The position numbers were made by a program, and so were the translations under genes. The notes under the pieces were generated by a model that saw only the letters and a program-made list of their open reading frames with translations, had not been told where the DNA came from and ran no database searches. From Paramesorhizobium endophyticum (lineage in GTDB: Bacteria > Pseudomonadota > Alphaproteobacteria > Rhizobiales > Rhizobiaceae): a stretch of 64,000 bases of DNA. Where the stretch lies: positions 1 through 64,000 of the forward strand of contig NZ_BMHH01000015.1 in the NCBI RefSeq assembly GCF_014640615.1, read 5' to 3'. This document shows positions 7,416 through 15,881 of the stretch, in pieces; within the stretch, counting starts at the first letter, position 1, and the number at the start of each line of letters is the position of its first letter.

Positions 7416-8870
7416 ATGGCTATTCCGTCGATCGGAAACTATAAAAAGCAAAAAGTAGCAGTTGCGAATCTTCAGCTCGATTTGGAGAATTTCCGGACCG
7501 GAACGGTTTCCGATCAAACCGAAGCATTAGCAGCTCTAATCAACAGAAATGCCAATAAAATTAAGGGCATAATAACAAGCATAGCTCAAAATGGTTTCTT
7601 AGATTTGGAAACACCATGTGTATTCCCAGACCCTGCAAAGCCAGGAAAATTCATCGTCGCGGAAGGTAATCGGCGTATTTCCTCGCTTAAAATGCTGCGC
7701 ACACCTACCTTAGCTAAAAATACGCCCCTGATGGGGGAAATAAAGAAAATTAAAGAACAATATAAGACGAAGATACCTACAAGAATTGAGTGCGCCGTTT
7801 TTGGAAATAAAAAGGATTGCCTAGCTTATATTCTTATGCGTCACGGTTACGGTAACGACGGCGCGAGCGTAATTCAATGGAATTCGATAAGCAAACTGCG
7901 GGCACTTGCGTATGTGACTGGTACCGCCCCCCAAGAATTGCGCGTTCTGGATTTCGTTGCCGCCTCTGATTCTTTGCCGCAAAAGATGCGTGAAGTCATT
8001 GATGACGATGAAATCAACATCACCAACCTAGCCAGACTCACTGACGATGCAAACGTTAGAAGGTTACTGCAGATCATCGGACGGGATTGTATAAATAGCA
8101 CCAACGGGAAAGCGTGGATACTCAAAATCTGGCAACGCGTGGTGGAAATAATCATCGACGGCGAATATAAGGGAGAAAAATTCACCGTAGATAAAAATAT
8201 AAACACTACACAGCAACGTCAAGACTTCATAAAAGAAATAATCGCGGAATTTTCCCTTCCAAATTCCAGTGAAGGGCAGGCTACGCCCTATGACGGTAGC
8301 GCGGCAGCGAACAATTTGCCAAGCGCGGAAGCAGACGATGTAGGCAGCACAAATGACGGCACAGAAGCCAGCAATAGCAGTAACACCAGTGCTGCTAGCT
8401 CAGGGGGAAGCAGTAAAACTTCTAAAGTTCAGCCAACCAACAAACGAAACAGTCTTATTCCAAAAACTTTTAACGCACCCGGCCTTTCACCTCAAAAGGT
8501 CGTAAATATATGCGATGAGTTAAAAAAACTTGACATAAAGGCCTTTCGTCATTGCGTTGGAGCTATGTTTCGGGTGTTTGTTGAATTTGGCGTCGAAACC
8601 TACATAATAAATAATCCTATAATCAAACCGAAAAATGACAAACTTGTATCAAAAATCCAGGCTGTCATTGATCATATGCAGGCTAATAACATTCTCACGA
8701 ACAAACAGCTCAAACCTGTACGTGATATAATTAGCAAAGCGAGTCATCCAATTAGCACAGAAACGTTGAATGCCTATGTACATAATGCACACGTAAGCCC
8801 CGACTCAGAGACATTAAAAACTGAGTGGGACAATATTCAGCACTTCATGGAATTACTTTGGAAAAAATAG
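7416..8870 (+). CDS. ParB/Srx-like domain protein
   Basis: A 484-residue protein with no assigned function. The N-terminal ~100 residues look like a ParB/sulfiredoxin-like fold: LDLENFRTG (residues 22-30), a helix GIITSIAQNGF, and FIVAEGNRRISSLKML with the signature EGNRR (83-87) that corresponds to the nucleotide-binding GxxRR region of ParB. A helical middle follows, then a Ser/Asn/Gly/Thr-rich linker (about 285-345) and a helical C-terminal domain (about 350-484). AGGAGGGG sits just upstream of the ATG. The adenine methylase starts 15 bp after its stop, so the two are cotranscribed. No Walker motif or nuclease HNH/PD-ExK motif was seen. CTPase/nuclease or DNA-sensing roles are guesses. Confidence 0.75.
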   Translation: MAIPSIGNYKKQKVAVANLQLDLENFRTGTVSDQTEALAALINRNANKIKGIITSIAQNGFLDLETPCVFPDPAKPGKFIVAEGNRRISSLKMLRTPTLAKNTPLMGEIKKIKEQYKTKIPTRIECAVFGNKKDCLAYILMRHGYGNDGASVIQWNSISKLRALAYVTGTAPQELRVLDFVAASDSLPQKMREVIDDDEINITNLARLTDDANVRRLLQIIGRDCINSTNGKAWILKIWQRVVEIIIDGEYKGEKFTVDKNINTTQQRQDFIKEIIAEFSLPNSSEGQATPYDGSAAANNLPSAEADDVGSTNDGTEASNSSNTSAASSGGSSKTSKVQPTNKRNSLIPKTFNAPGLSPQKVVNICDELKKLDIKAFRHCVGAMFRVFVEFGVETYIINNPIIKPKNDKLVSKIQAVIDHMQANNILTNKQLKPVRDIISKASHPISTETLNAYVHNAHVSPDSETLKTEWDNIQHFMELLWKK

Positions 8871-8885
8871 CAGGAGATTCATGCT

Positions 8886-9749
8886 ATGCTCAACAGATTT
8901 TCACCACTCCGCTACCCCGGTGGAAAAGGGAAGCTCGCTGAATATGTACAGGCGATTTTCAATCAAAATAATTTAAATGATGGACATTACGTCGAACCAT
9001 ACGCAGGCGGTGCAGGGGTAGCGTTGGCACTTCTCTTCACGGGCAATGCATCCCGGGTGCATATCAACGACCTAAATACCGCTGTATATGCTTTTTGGCA
9101 TTCTGTACTCAACAACACTGATGAGTTTTGCAGAAAAGTATGGGACACAGAAATAAGCGTTGAGGAGTGGAATAAACAGAAACTTATCTTAAGAAATCCC
9201 AACGATAATTCCTCGATAGACGTCGGATATGCCATGTTTTTTCTAAACCGCACCAATAGGTCCGGTGTCATTAACGCCGGAATAATTGGCGGAAAGAATC
9301 AGACTGGGAAGTGGAAGATTGATGCGCGATATAATAAGAAGGAATTGGTTGAGCGCATTGAACGTATTACGTCATTTAACACGAAAATTAGCTTATATAA
9401 TTTAGATGCCTGTGCTTTGATAGAGAGGATACAGGATATCATCCCTAAAAAATCTTTGATATATTTTGATCCGCCGTATTACATGAAAGGGGATCGACTT
9501 TACGAAAATCACTATAAAGCAGATGACCACGCAGCGTTGGGTAAATTCATCCAAGAAAAAGTGCAACGGCCATGGATTGTATCCTACGATAATGTAGCCC
9601 AGATTCGGGAAATATATCGCGAACGGCGACAAAAAATATATGAAATTGGATATAGTGTTCGAAAAGTTTATAATGGGTCAGAGGTAATTGTTTTTAGTGA
9701 TGATATATCCGTTCCGGTTATTGAGAACCCGTTGAAAATTTCTGCTTGA
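8886..9749 (+). CDS. D12-class (Dam-like) DNA adenine N6-methyltransferase
   Basis: A 287-residue enzyme that transfers methyl from S-adenosylmethionine to N6 of adenine. RYPGGKGKL (residues 9-17) is motif X of the alpha-type (D12) class, YVEPYAGGAG (35-44) is the AdoMet-binding motif I, and DPPY (195-198) is the catalytic motif IV. The region between (target recognition) is not recognisably GATC-type, so the target site is unknown. Full length for the family and with all motifs, so probably active. AGGAG precedes the start. It is the partner of the upstream ParB-like gene. There is no restriction endonuclease gene next to it, making it an orphan methylase or part of an unusual modification-linked system. 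Confidence 0.92.
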   Translation: MLNRFSPLRYPGGKGKLAEYVQAIFNQNNLNDGHYVEPYAGGAGVALALLFTGNASRVHINDLNTAVYAFWHSVLNNTDEFCRKVWDTEISVEEWNKQKLILRNPNDNSSIDVGYAMFFLNRTNRSGVINAGIIGGKNQTGKWKIDARYNKKELVERIERITSFNTKISLYNLDACALIERIQDIIPKKSLIYFDPPYYMKGDRLYENHYKADDHAALGKFIQEKVQRPWIVSYDNVAQIREIYRERRQKIYEIGYSVRKVYNGSEVIVFSDDISVPVIENPLKISA

Positions 9750-9763
9750 GTATGTGATGACCG

Positions 9764-10807
9764 TTACGCCGACTCCCGCAGCATGATCTCCGCATTGAGC
9801 AGGATGCGCTCGCCCGGCGGCAGAGGGGCGGTTGCGGGGGAGGTTTCGCCCAGTTTGTGCAGGAGCAGCGCCATGGCCAGCCGGCCGATCTCGTTGTAAT
9901 TCTGCGCCACGGTGGTGATTGGCGGGCAGGCGTAGCGCGAGAGCGGATGGTCGTCATGCCCGGCGATACGCAGGTCGCAATCGGCCTCGCGTCCGACCTT
10001 CAGCCCAGCATGATAAGCGGCGGAAATCGCGCCGAACGCCACGCGGTCATTGGCGCAGAGCACCGTTTTCGTCGGAAGTTTCGACCCGTTTTTCAGAAGC
10101 TTCAGCATTTCGTCATAGCCGAACTTCTCGAAATCCCATGTATCCGCCTTGTCCGTCGGCAGCACCACCGGCTCCATCTTCAGCTGCTGCATCGCCTCGA
10201 TATAGGCCAGCTCGCGCGTTGTGGCGTTGGTGTTGACCGGCGGCATGCCGAGATAGCAGGGCGGCTCGCCGGAGCGGCAGAGATAATCGACGATGAGATG
10301 AAAGCTCTGGCGATTGTTGGTGCCGACGAAGGGCGACGTCTCGTTGAGCGGCGAGTCGACATAGATGAGCGGGATCGATGCGCCGAGCGAGAGAAGCTTC
10401 TCGTGATGCGACTGCGCGCCCAGCGGCGCGATGATGGCGCCCGCGACATTCATCGACTTGAACGTCTCGATCGCCCGCTCCTCGATCAGCGGATTGCCGT
10501 CCGAGGAGAGCACGAAGGCGAGAAATCCAGCCTCATTGGCGATGAGCTCCACCCGCCGCGTCAGCGCCATGTAGAACGGGTCGGTGGAATTGGGGACGAT
10601 GACGCCCAGAATGTTGGTGCGGCGGCGGTTGAGGTTGACCGCGAAGATATTCGGGCGGAACCCCGAATCCTTGATCGCCGCCTCGATCAGCTCGCGCGTC
10701 TTGCGGCGCACCGAACTGGGGTCGTTGAAGTATTTCGAGACGGTCGGGCGCGACAGCCCGACATACTCGGAAAAATCCTCCATCGTCCTGATCGGTTTGT
10801 GGGTCAC
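9764..10807 (-). CDS. LacI-family transcriptional regulator
   Basis: A 347-residue repressor. The helix-turn-helix is MEDFSEYVGLSRPTVSKYFN and the hinge LNRRRTNILGVIVPNSTDPFY leads into a periplasmic-binding-protein-like sugar sensor domain (about 65-340). It lies downstream of, and on the same strand as, the gatZ-kinase-ABC operon, so it very likely controls that operon in response to its sugar. The GTG start at 10807 has GGAG only one base upstream. ATG 10783, at MEDFSEYV, is an alternative start right at the HTH. Sequence is GC-rich, unlike the islet that ends 14 bp away. Confidence 0.9.
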   Translation of the reverse strand: MTHKPIRTMEDFSEYVGLSRPTVSKYFNDPSSVRRKTRELIEAAIKDSGFRPNIFAVNLNRRRTNILGVIVPNSTDPFYMALTRRVELIANEAGFLAFVLSSDGNPLIEERAIETFKSMNVAGAIIAPLGAQSHHEKLLSLGASIPLIYVDSPLNETSPFVGTNNRQSFHLIVDYLCRSGEPPCYLGMPPVNTNATTRELAYIEAMQQLKMEPVVLPTDKADTWDFEKFGYDEMLKLLKNGSKLPTKTVLCANDRVAFGAISAAYHAGLKVGREADCDLRIAGHDDHPLSRYACPPITTVAQNYNEIGRLAMALLLHKLGETSPATAPLPPGERILLNAEIMLRESA

Positions 10808-10852
10808 ACTCCGAATCCCTTGCCCCTGAGTCGGTCTAGAGCGGATGGTAAA

Positions 10853-10869
10853 TAGCGAATGGCTCGCTA
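10853..10869. promoter_or_regulatory. Candidate operator upstream of lacI
   Basis: A perfect inverted repeat TAGCGA-N5-TCGCTA lies 46 bp upstream of the lacI start, between lacI and gatZ. Size and symmetry suit a LacI-family dimer, suggesting autoregulation. I did not find the same half-sites in the 130 bp upstream of the binding-protein gene, so a regulon-wide role is unproven. Confidence 0.35.
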
Positions 10870-10885
10870 GTGCTAGTCCTATCGC

Positions 10886-12163
10886 TTAACCGCAAGCCTC
10901 GAAATAATCCTCCAGCACCTTGTCCACCGCCGCGAGCGCAAGCCCTGCCGCGGTGGGGATCGCCCTGCCCTGCCGTACCGCCGGATACAGGCCCGCGAGG
11001 TCCTGGCTGATAAGCGTCTCAGGGATCGTCAAACCGTCCAGCAGCGTGAACAATTCGTCCACTGCGGCCGTCACCTGCGGCTGCGGCCAGTAATAGCGGA
11101 TGCGGTCGCTGTAACTGAAATGGCGTTGCAGGTGCTGCTCGTCGGGCGACCCGTGGTAATATTTCTCCCAGTTCTTCGGTTCCACCGTCAGGACCCGCTC
11201 CATGGTCGCTTGCAGCGTTTCCTTTCGCTTGCCGGGAAAGAGGAATTCGGCAATCCGGTCGAGCCCGTAAAACGCCTCGCGCAGCGAGAAGGTAAGCCCC
11301 GGCCCGACTTTGAGAATGGCGAACCCGTCATTGACAAGGCTGCGCAAAGCCTCGCGCGTCTGGTAATCGGTGGAATGCGCCTCGAAGACGAGGCCGGGAA
11401 GCCGCTCGAGCGCGGCGCTCAAAGCCTTCGCCTTCGCCGGCTCATAGGCGATGATATTGTGATTGCCGAACTCCACGCCCGGCTGCACCACCACGCCGAC
11501 GACACGCGAGAAGGCATCCGCCGCCCCGGCCGCAGCGAATGCCTCGCGATGGACAGTCACCGTCTCCAGAGCCGCTTCCGGCCTGGTGACTTCCAGAACG
11601 TCCAGCTCTTCCATCGCGCCGCCGGGGATCGGAACCTCCGTGCCAACGATATAGACGGGCTTTACCGTACCGACGGGTACGGCTGCCTCCGCCACCGCCG
11701 CAAGGCTTGCCGCGCGCTCCGCCGTAACCGCATCGGGAAGCGCAACGGGTTCACCCGCGCAGCCCATGCTGGTGTCGAGATGCAGCTTGGTGAATCCTGC
11801 TTCCGCATAGGCGCGGATCATCACCCGCGCCTTCGCCATCGCCTCGCCGGGCGGCAGATGCTTCCACGGATTGGGGCCGAGATGGTCGCCGCCGAGGATC
11901 AGCTTTTCCATCGGAAAGCCGGTGCGCGCCGCAATCTCTTCCACGAAGCGGCGGAAATCCAGCGGCGTCATGCCGGTATAGCCGCCATCCTGATTGACCT
12001 GATTGCAGGTCGCCTCGACGAGCAGATGCGCGCCGCGCTTGAGCGCATGGCGCATCGCCGCCTCGATCACCATGGGATGGGCCGAGCAGATCGATGGAAT
12101 GCCGCGAATCCCGCTCTGCCGCGAGCGCCAACTGGCGATATCGGAAAGATGGTTCGTGCTCAT
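10886..12163 (-). CDS. GatZ/KbaZ-family tagatose-phosphate protein
   Basis: A 425-residue TIM-barrel protein of the D-tagatose-1,6-bisphosphate aldolase non-catalytic subunit family. Visible are PSICSAHPMVIEAAM, LLVEATCNQVNQDGGYTGM (metal and phosphate contacts), GGDHLGPNPW and TKLHLDTSMGCAGEP. In E. coli GatZ supports the aldolase GatY, but no GatY is encoded here. In Agrobacterium a GatZ homologue in a similar ABC-transporter operon acts as D-tagatose-6-phosphate 4-epimerase, and that role fits this operon best. Its start overlaps the kinase stop by 4 bp (ATGA), showing translational coupling. Substrate assignment rests on family and context. Confidence 0.85.
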   Translation of the reverse strand: MSTNHLSDIASWRSRQSGIRGIPSICSAHPMVIEAAMRHALKRGAHLLVEATCNQVNQDGGYTGMTPLDFRRFVEEIAARTGFPMEKLILGGDHLGPNPWKHLPPGEAMAKARVMIRAYAEAGFTKLHLDTSMGCAGEPVALPDAVTAERAASLAAVAEAAVPVGTVKPVYIVGTEVPIPGGAMEELDVLEVTRPEAALETVTVHREAFAAAGAADAFSRVVGVVVQPGVEFGNHNIIAYEPAKAKALSAALERLPGLVFEAHSTDYQTREALRSLVNDGFAILKVGPGLTFSLREAFYGLDRIAEFLFPGKRKETLQATMERVLTVEPKNWEKYYHGSPDEQHLQRHFSYSDRIRYYWPQPQVTAAVDELFTLLDGLTIPETLISQDLAGLYPAVRQGRAIPTAAGLALAAVDKVLEDYFEACG

Positions 12164-13113
12164 GCCGTCAATTCCTTCATTTGCGATGTGATCAAGACAT
12201 CGAGTTCAGCGCGGGTCGACGCGCCTTCCATGGGGCCGGCCCTGGTCACTGCCCGCGCGCCCGATGCATTGGCATAGGTCAGCGCCTCGCGCGGCTCCGC
12301 CCCCGCCAGCCAGAAGGTGACGAAGGTCGCGCCGAAGCAATCGCCCGCGCCGGTCGGGTCCACTTCCTCGACGATGAAGCCCGGCACGGTGAGCCGTGTC
12401 GCGGCGTCAAAATAGGTTGCGCCCTCGGCGCCGCGCTTGACCACGATGGCGCGGATGCCCGTGGCGAGCAGTTCGGCCGCCGCCTCGTCCTCCGTCTGCG
12501 CTTCGGCGAAGAGAAAAAGCTCCGGCCCGCTCGGCAGGAAAAGATCGGTCTTGGAAAGTACAGCCTTCAGCGCCTCGCGCATGCCTGGGCTGTCGAGGAT
12601 TTCGGGACGGATGTTCGGATCGAACGAAACGGTTCCGCCGCGCGCCTTGATGCGCTCCACCGCCGTCAAAATGCTCTTGATGAGGCTGCGCGAATAAAGC
12701 GCGCTTCCCATCACATGCAGATGCGTGCAGCCGTCTATGAGGTCCAGCGTCTGCGGCGTCAGCTTGATCCTGCCGCAGGCGCTGTGGCGGATATTGAAGA
12801 CGAAGGCGCGGCTGCCGTCCTCGCGATAGCGCACGAAGGCGCTGCCCGTCGTCCCCTGCGGCACCACTTCGATGCCTGAGATATCGACGTCATCCGCCTT
12901 CAGCCGGTCGAGATTGACATGGCCGAAATCATCGTCGCCGACGCGCGAGATGATGGCGCAATCCTGCCCGAGCTTGCCCACCTGGTCGATGAAGATGGCC
13001 GGCGCGCCTGACGGGAACGGGCCGATCAGCGGCACTGCCTCGCGAAAGCCATTGCCGCGCTTGGTCGCGACGATCTCCACCAGAACCTCGCCGATGGTGA
13101 GAATTTTTGACAT
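12160..13113 (-). CDS. PfkB-family sugar kinase (tagatose kinase-like)
   Basis: A 317-residue ribokinase-fold enzyme. The N-terminal signature is LTIGEVLVEIVATKRG, the substrate-binding glycines are in GAPAIFIDQVGKLG, and the C-terminal PfkB signature VDPTGAGDCFGATFVTFW contains the catalytic Asp and the anion hole. It phosphorylates the sugar imported by the neighbouring ABC system. Next to a GatZ-family gene, D-tagatose is the most likely substrate (as for TagK of Agrobacterium), with fructose or another ketohexose as alternatives. It is third from last in the operon and overlaps gatZ by 4 bp. The ribosome-binding site is weak (AGG nine bases upstream), consistent with coupling to the permease gene 18 bp upstream. 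Confidence 0.88.
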   Translation of the reverse strand: MSKILTIGEVLVEIVATKRGNGFREAVPLIGPFPSGAPAIFIDQVGKLGQDCAIISRVGDDDFGHVNLDRLKADDVDISGIEVVPQGTTGSAFVRYREDGSRAFVFNIRHSACGRIKLTPQTLDLIDGCTHLHVMGSALYSRSLIKSILTAVERIKARGGTVSFDPNIRPEILDSPGMREALKAVLSKTDLFLPSGPELFLFAEAQTEDEAAAELLATGIRAIVVKRGAEGATYFDAATRLTVPGFIVEEVDPTGAGDCFGATFVTFWLAGAEPREALTYANASGARAVTRAGPMEGASTRAELDVLITSQMKELTA

Positions 13114-13131
13114 GTGTATTGCCTGCTTTGA

Positions 13132-14088
13132 TTATTGCTTTGCCCGCTTCGCGCGCACATCGAGATAGACGGCGACGAGGATCACGAGGCCCTTGACGAT
13201 CAGCTGGTAGAAATAGGGCACGGAGAGCATGTTCATGCCGTTGTTCATGACGCCGATGATGAGCGCGCCAATCAGCGTGCCGACCATGGTGCCGACGCCG
13301 CCGGCAAGGCTGGTGCCGCCCAGCACCGCCGCAGCGATGGCGTCGAGCTCATAGCTCACCCCGGCATTGGTCTGCGCCGAGAAGAGACGTGCGGAAAGCA
13401 GGATGCCGCTGACCGCCGCCATGACGCCCGAGATCATGAAGATGATGATCTTCAGCCGGTCCACCTTGATGCCGGAATAGAGCGCCGCCTCGCGGTTGCC
13501 GCCGGTGAGATAGGCCCGCCGCCCGAAGGTGGTCTTGCTCAGCAGGATGTGGTTGACGATGAACAGCGCCGCGACGATCCAGATGATTATCGGTATGCCG
13601 AGGAAACTGTTCGTGCCGATGGCCGTCCAGCTCGAATCGGTAATCATTTCCGGCGCGCCATTGGTCGGCAGGCTGACGAGCCCGCGATAAATGCCCATCG
13701 TCGCAACCGTCACGATGAAGGACGGCAGCATCAGCTTGGCCGTCAGCGTACCGTTGATGAAGCCGAGAATCGCCCCGGTAAGGAGCGTCAGCGCGATGGC
13801 CGGCACGAAGCCGAGCCCAAAGACGAAGCACTGCGCCCCCACCATGCCCGCCACCGCGATGATCGAGCCGATGGAAAGGTCTATCTCGCCCAGCAGGATC
13901 ACCCATGTCATGCCGAAGGCGGCGATGGCGATGACCGACACCTGCTGCAGCACGTTGAGGAAATTCGCCACCGACATGAAGCGGGGATTGACCACTGAGA
14001 AGATGACGATGAGCACGATGAGCGACAGCAGAATGCCGCCATATTGCTTCGCCGCCCTCATCATCGTGGCGTTGGAAATGTTGCTCAT
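13132..14088 (-). CDS. Sugar ABC transporter permease (RbsC type)
   Basis: A 318-residue inner-membrane protein of the CUT2 (ribose/galactitol type) permease family with about 8-10 hydrophobic helices. Typical stretches are TWVILLGEIDLSIGSIIAVA (the LGEIDLS motif that contacts the ATPase) and AVLGGTSLAGGVGTMVGTLI near the C-terminus. It forms the homodimeric channel for the sugar delivered by the binding protein encoded at 15882-16775. Its start overlaps the stop of the ATPase gene by 4 bp, so subunits are made in step. Confidence 0.92.
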   Translation of the reverse strand: MSNISNATMMRAAKQYGGILLSLIVLIVIFSVVNPRFMSVANFLNVLQQVSVIAIAAFGMTWVILLGEIDLSIGSIIAVAGMVGAQCFVFGLGFVPAIALTLLTGAILGFINGTLTAKLMLPSFIVTVATMGIYRGLVSLPTNGAPEMITDSSWTAIGTNSFLGIPIIIWIVAALFIVNHILLSKTTFGRRAYLTGGNREAALYSGIKVDRLKIIIFMISGVMAAVSGILLSARLFSAQTNAGVSYELDAIAAAVLGGTSLAGGVGTMVGTLIGALIIGVMNNGMNMLSVPYFYQLIVKGLVILVAVYLDVRAKRAKQ

Positions 14089-15596
14089 GATGCGGAACCC
14101 GTTGCAAAAGTCATGATCTTTTCCGGCGTGCGGTCGCTGCCCGAAAGGGTGGTACTGAGCCGCCCCTCATGCATGACGGCGATGCGGTCGCTCATGCCGA
14201 TCACCTCCGGCAATTCGGAGGAGATGAGCAGGATCGCCGTGCCTTCCGCGGCCAGTTGGCGAATGATCTTGTAGATTTCGAATTTCGCGCCGACATCGAC
14301 GCCGCGCGTCGGCTCGTCGAGAACAAGGATTTTCGGGCGCGTCAGCAGCCATTTCGCCAGCACGATCTTCTGCTGGTTGCCGCCCGAAAGCGCCCCGGCG
14401 GGTGTTTCCAGCGAGGCGGTCTTGATCGCAAGCCGCTTGACCTCGCCATTGGCCGCCTCGCGCTCTTTGCTCCGGCGAAGAAAGCCGAAGAGATTGGAGA
14501 AAGCCTTCAACCCCACCATGGAGATATTGGAGGAGACGCTGTGGCTCAGCACCAGCCCCTCCTCCTTGCGGTTTTCGGTAACAAAGGCGATGCCCCGTCC
14601 AATCGCCTGCGCGGGAGAGGCAATCGAGACGGTGCTGCCGTCGATGGCGACGGTGCCCGACGAGGCCCGCTTGATGCCGAACAGCGTGTTCATCACCTCC
14701 GAGCGTCCAGAGCCGACAAGGCCGAAAAAGCCGAGGATCTCCCCTGCCCGCACCTCGAACGAAACCTTGTCGAACTCGCCTTCCCGCGAAAGACCATTTA
14801 CCTCCAGAACCGGCGTACCCGTCGGCACGGCCACGTCGCGTGCTGGATAAATCTCGTTCATGTCGCGCCCGACCATCAGCGCGATTAGCTCCTCGATGGT
14901 CGCGTCCTGCTTTTCGCGGGTGGCGATATAGCTTCCGTCACGCATAACGGTGATGTCGTCGCTGAGCCGCATGATCTCCTCCATGCGATGCGAGATGTAG
15001 ATGACCGCGACGCCCTTGCGCTTCAGCCTCTCGACGATGCCGAAAAGGATTTCCGCCTCGCTGTCGCTCAGGGAGGAGGTCGGCTCGTCGAGGATCACCA
15101 CCTTCGCCTCGATACTGAGCCCCTTGGCGATTTCCACCAATTGCCGCTGGGCGATGGAGAGATTGCCGACCTTTTCGGTCACATCGACGGGCAGGCCAAG
15201 CTCATCGACAAGCGCGGCAGCCTGGGCCACAAGCGCCCGGTCGTTGATGAAACCCGCCGTCGCCGGTTCGCGTGTCGCCAGGATGTTTTCGGCAACCGTC
15301 AGATTGTTGCAGAGGCTCAGTTCCTGAAAGACGATGGTCAGCCCCGCTCGCGCCGCCGCCTGCGGGTCGGCGGGCGCATAGGGCGTGCCGTCGAGCACGA
15401 TGCTGCCCGCGGTTGGCTGATAGACCCCGGCCAGGATCTTCATCAGCGTCGATTTGCCCGCGCCGTTCTCGCCGAGGATCGTATGAACCCGCCCGCGCCG
15501 GACCTGCAACTGCATGGATTTCAGCGCCGTCACCTGCCCGAAGGTTTTGGTGACGTCGCGAATATCCAGGATGATATCGTTACCGGAAGAAGCCAT
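14085..15596 (-). CDS. Sugar ABC transporter ATP-binding protein (RbsA type, two domains)
   Basis: A 503-residue protein with two fused nucleotide-binding domains, as in CUT2 importers. The first domain has Walker A GENGAGKST, signature LSIAQRQLVEIAKG and Walker B VVILDEPTSSLS. The second has a degenerate Walker A (GLVGSGRSE), signature LSGGNQQKIVLAKWL and Walker B LVLDEPTRGVD. Only the first P-loop is canonical, which is normal for the family. It energises uptake with the permease encoded downstream. A 285-bp gap holding a large palindromic repeat separates it from the binding-protein gene upstream. Confidence 0.93.
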   Translation of the reverse strand: MASSGNDIILDIRDVTKTFGQVTALKSMQLQVRRGRVHTILGENGAGKSTLMKILAGVYQPTAGSIVLDGTPYAPADPQAAARAGLTIVFQELSLCNNLTVAENILATREPATAGFINDRALVAQAAALVDELGLPVDVTEKVGNLSIAQRQLVEIAKGLSIEAKVVILDEPTSSLSDSEAEILFGIVERLKRKGVAVIYISHRMEEIMRLSDDITVMRDGSYIATREKQDATIEELIALMVGRDMNEIYPARDVAVPTGTPVLEVNGLSREGEFDKVSFEVRAGEILGFFGLVGSGRSEVMNTLFGIKRASSGTVAIDGSTVSIASPAQAIGRGIAFVTENRKEEGLVLSHSVSSNISMVGLKAFSNLFGFLRRSKEREAANGEVKRLAIKTASLETPAGALSGGNQQKIVLAKWLLTRPKILVLDEPTRGVDVGAKFEIYKIIRQLAAEGTAILLISSELPEVIGMSDRIAVMHEGRLSTTLSGSDRTPEKIMTFATGSAS

Positions 15597-15616
15597 GGAT
15601 TTATCCTTTGGGCCGG

Positions 15617-15835
15617 TGACCCTTCACCCTCGCCCTTCGAGGCTCGCTTCGCGAGCACCTCAGGATGAGGGTGAAGGGCCGCGTACCTCCACCAGGGTGA
15701 AGGAACGGCGCTTCAGCAGCCCTCGTCCAGAGGTGCTTTGTGAAGGGCAGCGGCGCTCCAGTAGTCCTCATCCTGAGGTGCGTAGTGAAGCGCAGCGTAA
15801 CGAAGCCTCGAAGGACGAGGGCGCTTGGTGAGCTT
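15617..15835. repeat. Palindromic repeat inside the sugar operon
   Basis: Inverted arms of a second repeat family. ACCCTCGCCCTTCGAGGCTC, then CGCGAGCACCTCAGGATGAG, occupies about 15627-15669. A diverged reverse copy (CCTCATCCTGAGGTGCGTAG, then GCCTCGAAGGACGAGGGCGC) occupies about 15767-15824. Another copy is at about 60.9-61.08 kb. It lies between the binding-protein and ATPase genes, a place where a hairpin would favour high expression of the binding protein relative to membrane subunits (inference). Confidence 0.8.
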
Positions 15836-15881
15836 TTCTCCGACAGAGAAAAGCGCGAGCCGCCGCACGGCCCTGACCGAA

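Larger units (their letters stand above)
7221..9760. mobile_element. AT-rich two-gene genomic islet abutting tRNA-Met
   Basis: Composition changes abruptly after the tRNA CCA: codons ending in A/T, ATA and AAA runs, then a return to GC-rich codons in the lacI gene from about 9764. It holds only the ParB-like gene and the adenine methylase. tRNA 3' ends are classic integration sites. However, I found no integrase and no second copy of the tRNA 3' sequence near 9750, so the islet may be a decayed or trapped cargo rather than a mobile unit. Horizontal origin is inferred from composition and position. Confidence 0.6.

Noticed and set aside
7221-9770. Duplicate of the tRNA-Met 3' end (att site) at the far end of the islet
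   Set aside because: I looked for the TTCGAATCCCTCCTCCGC core near 9750 and found no copy; no integrase gene is present either.
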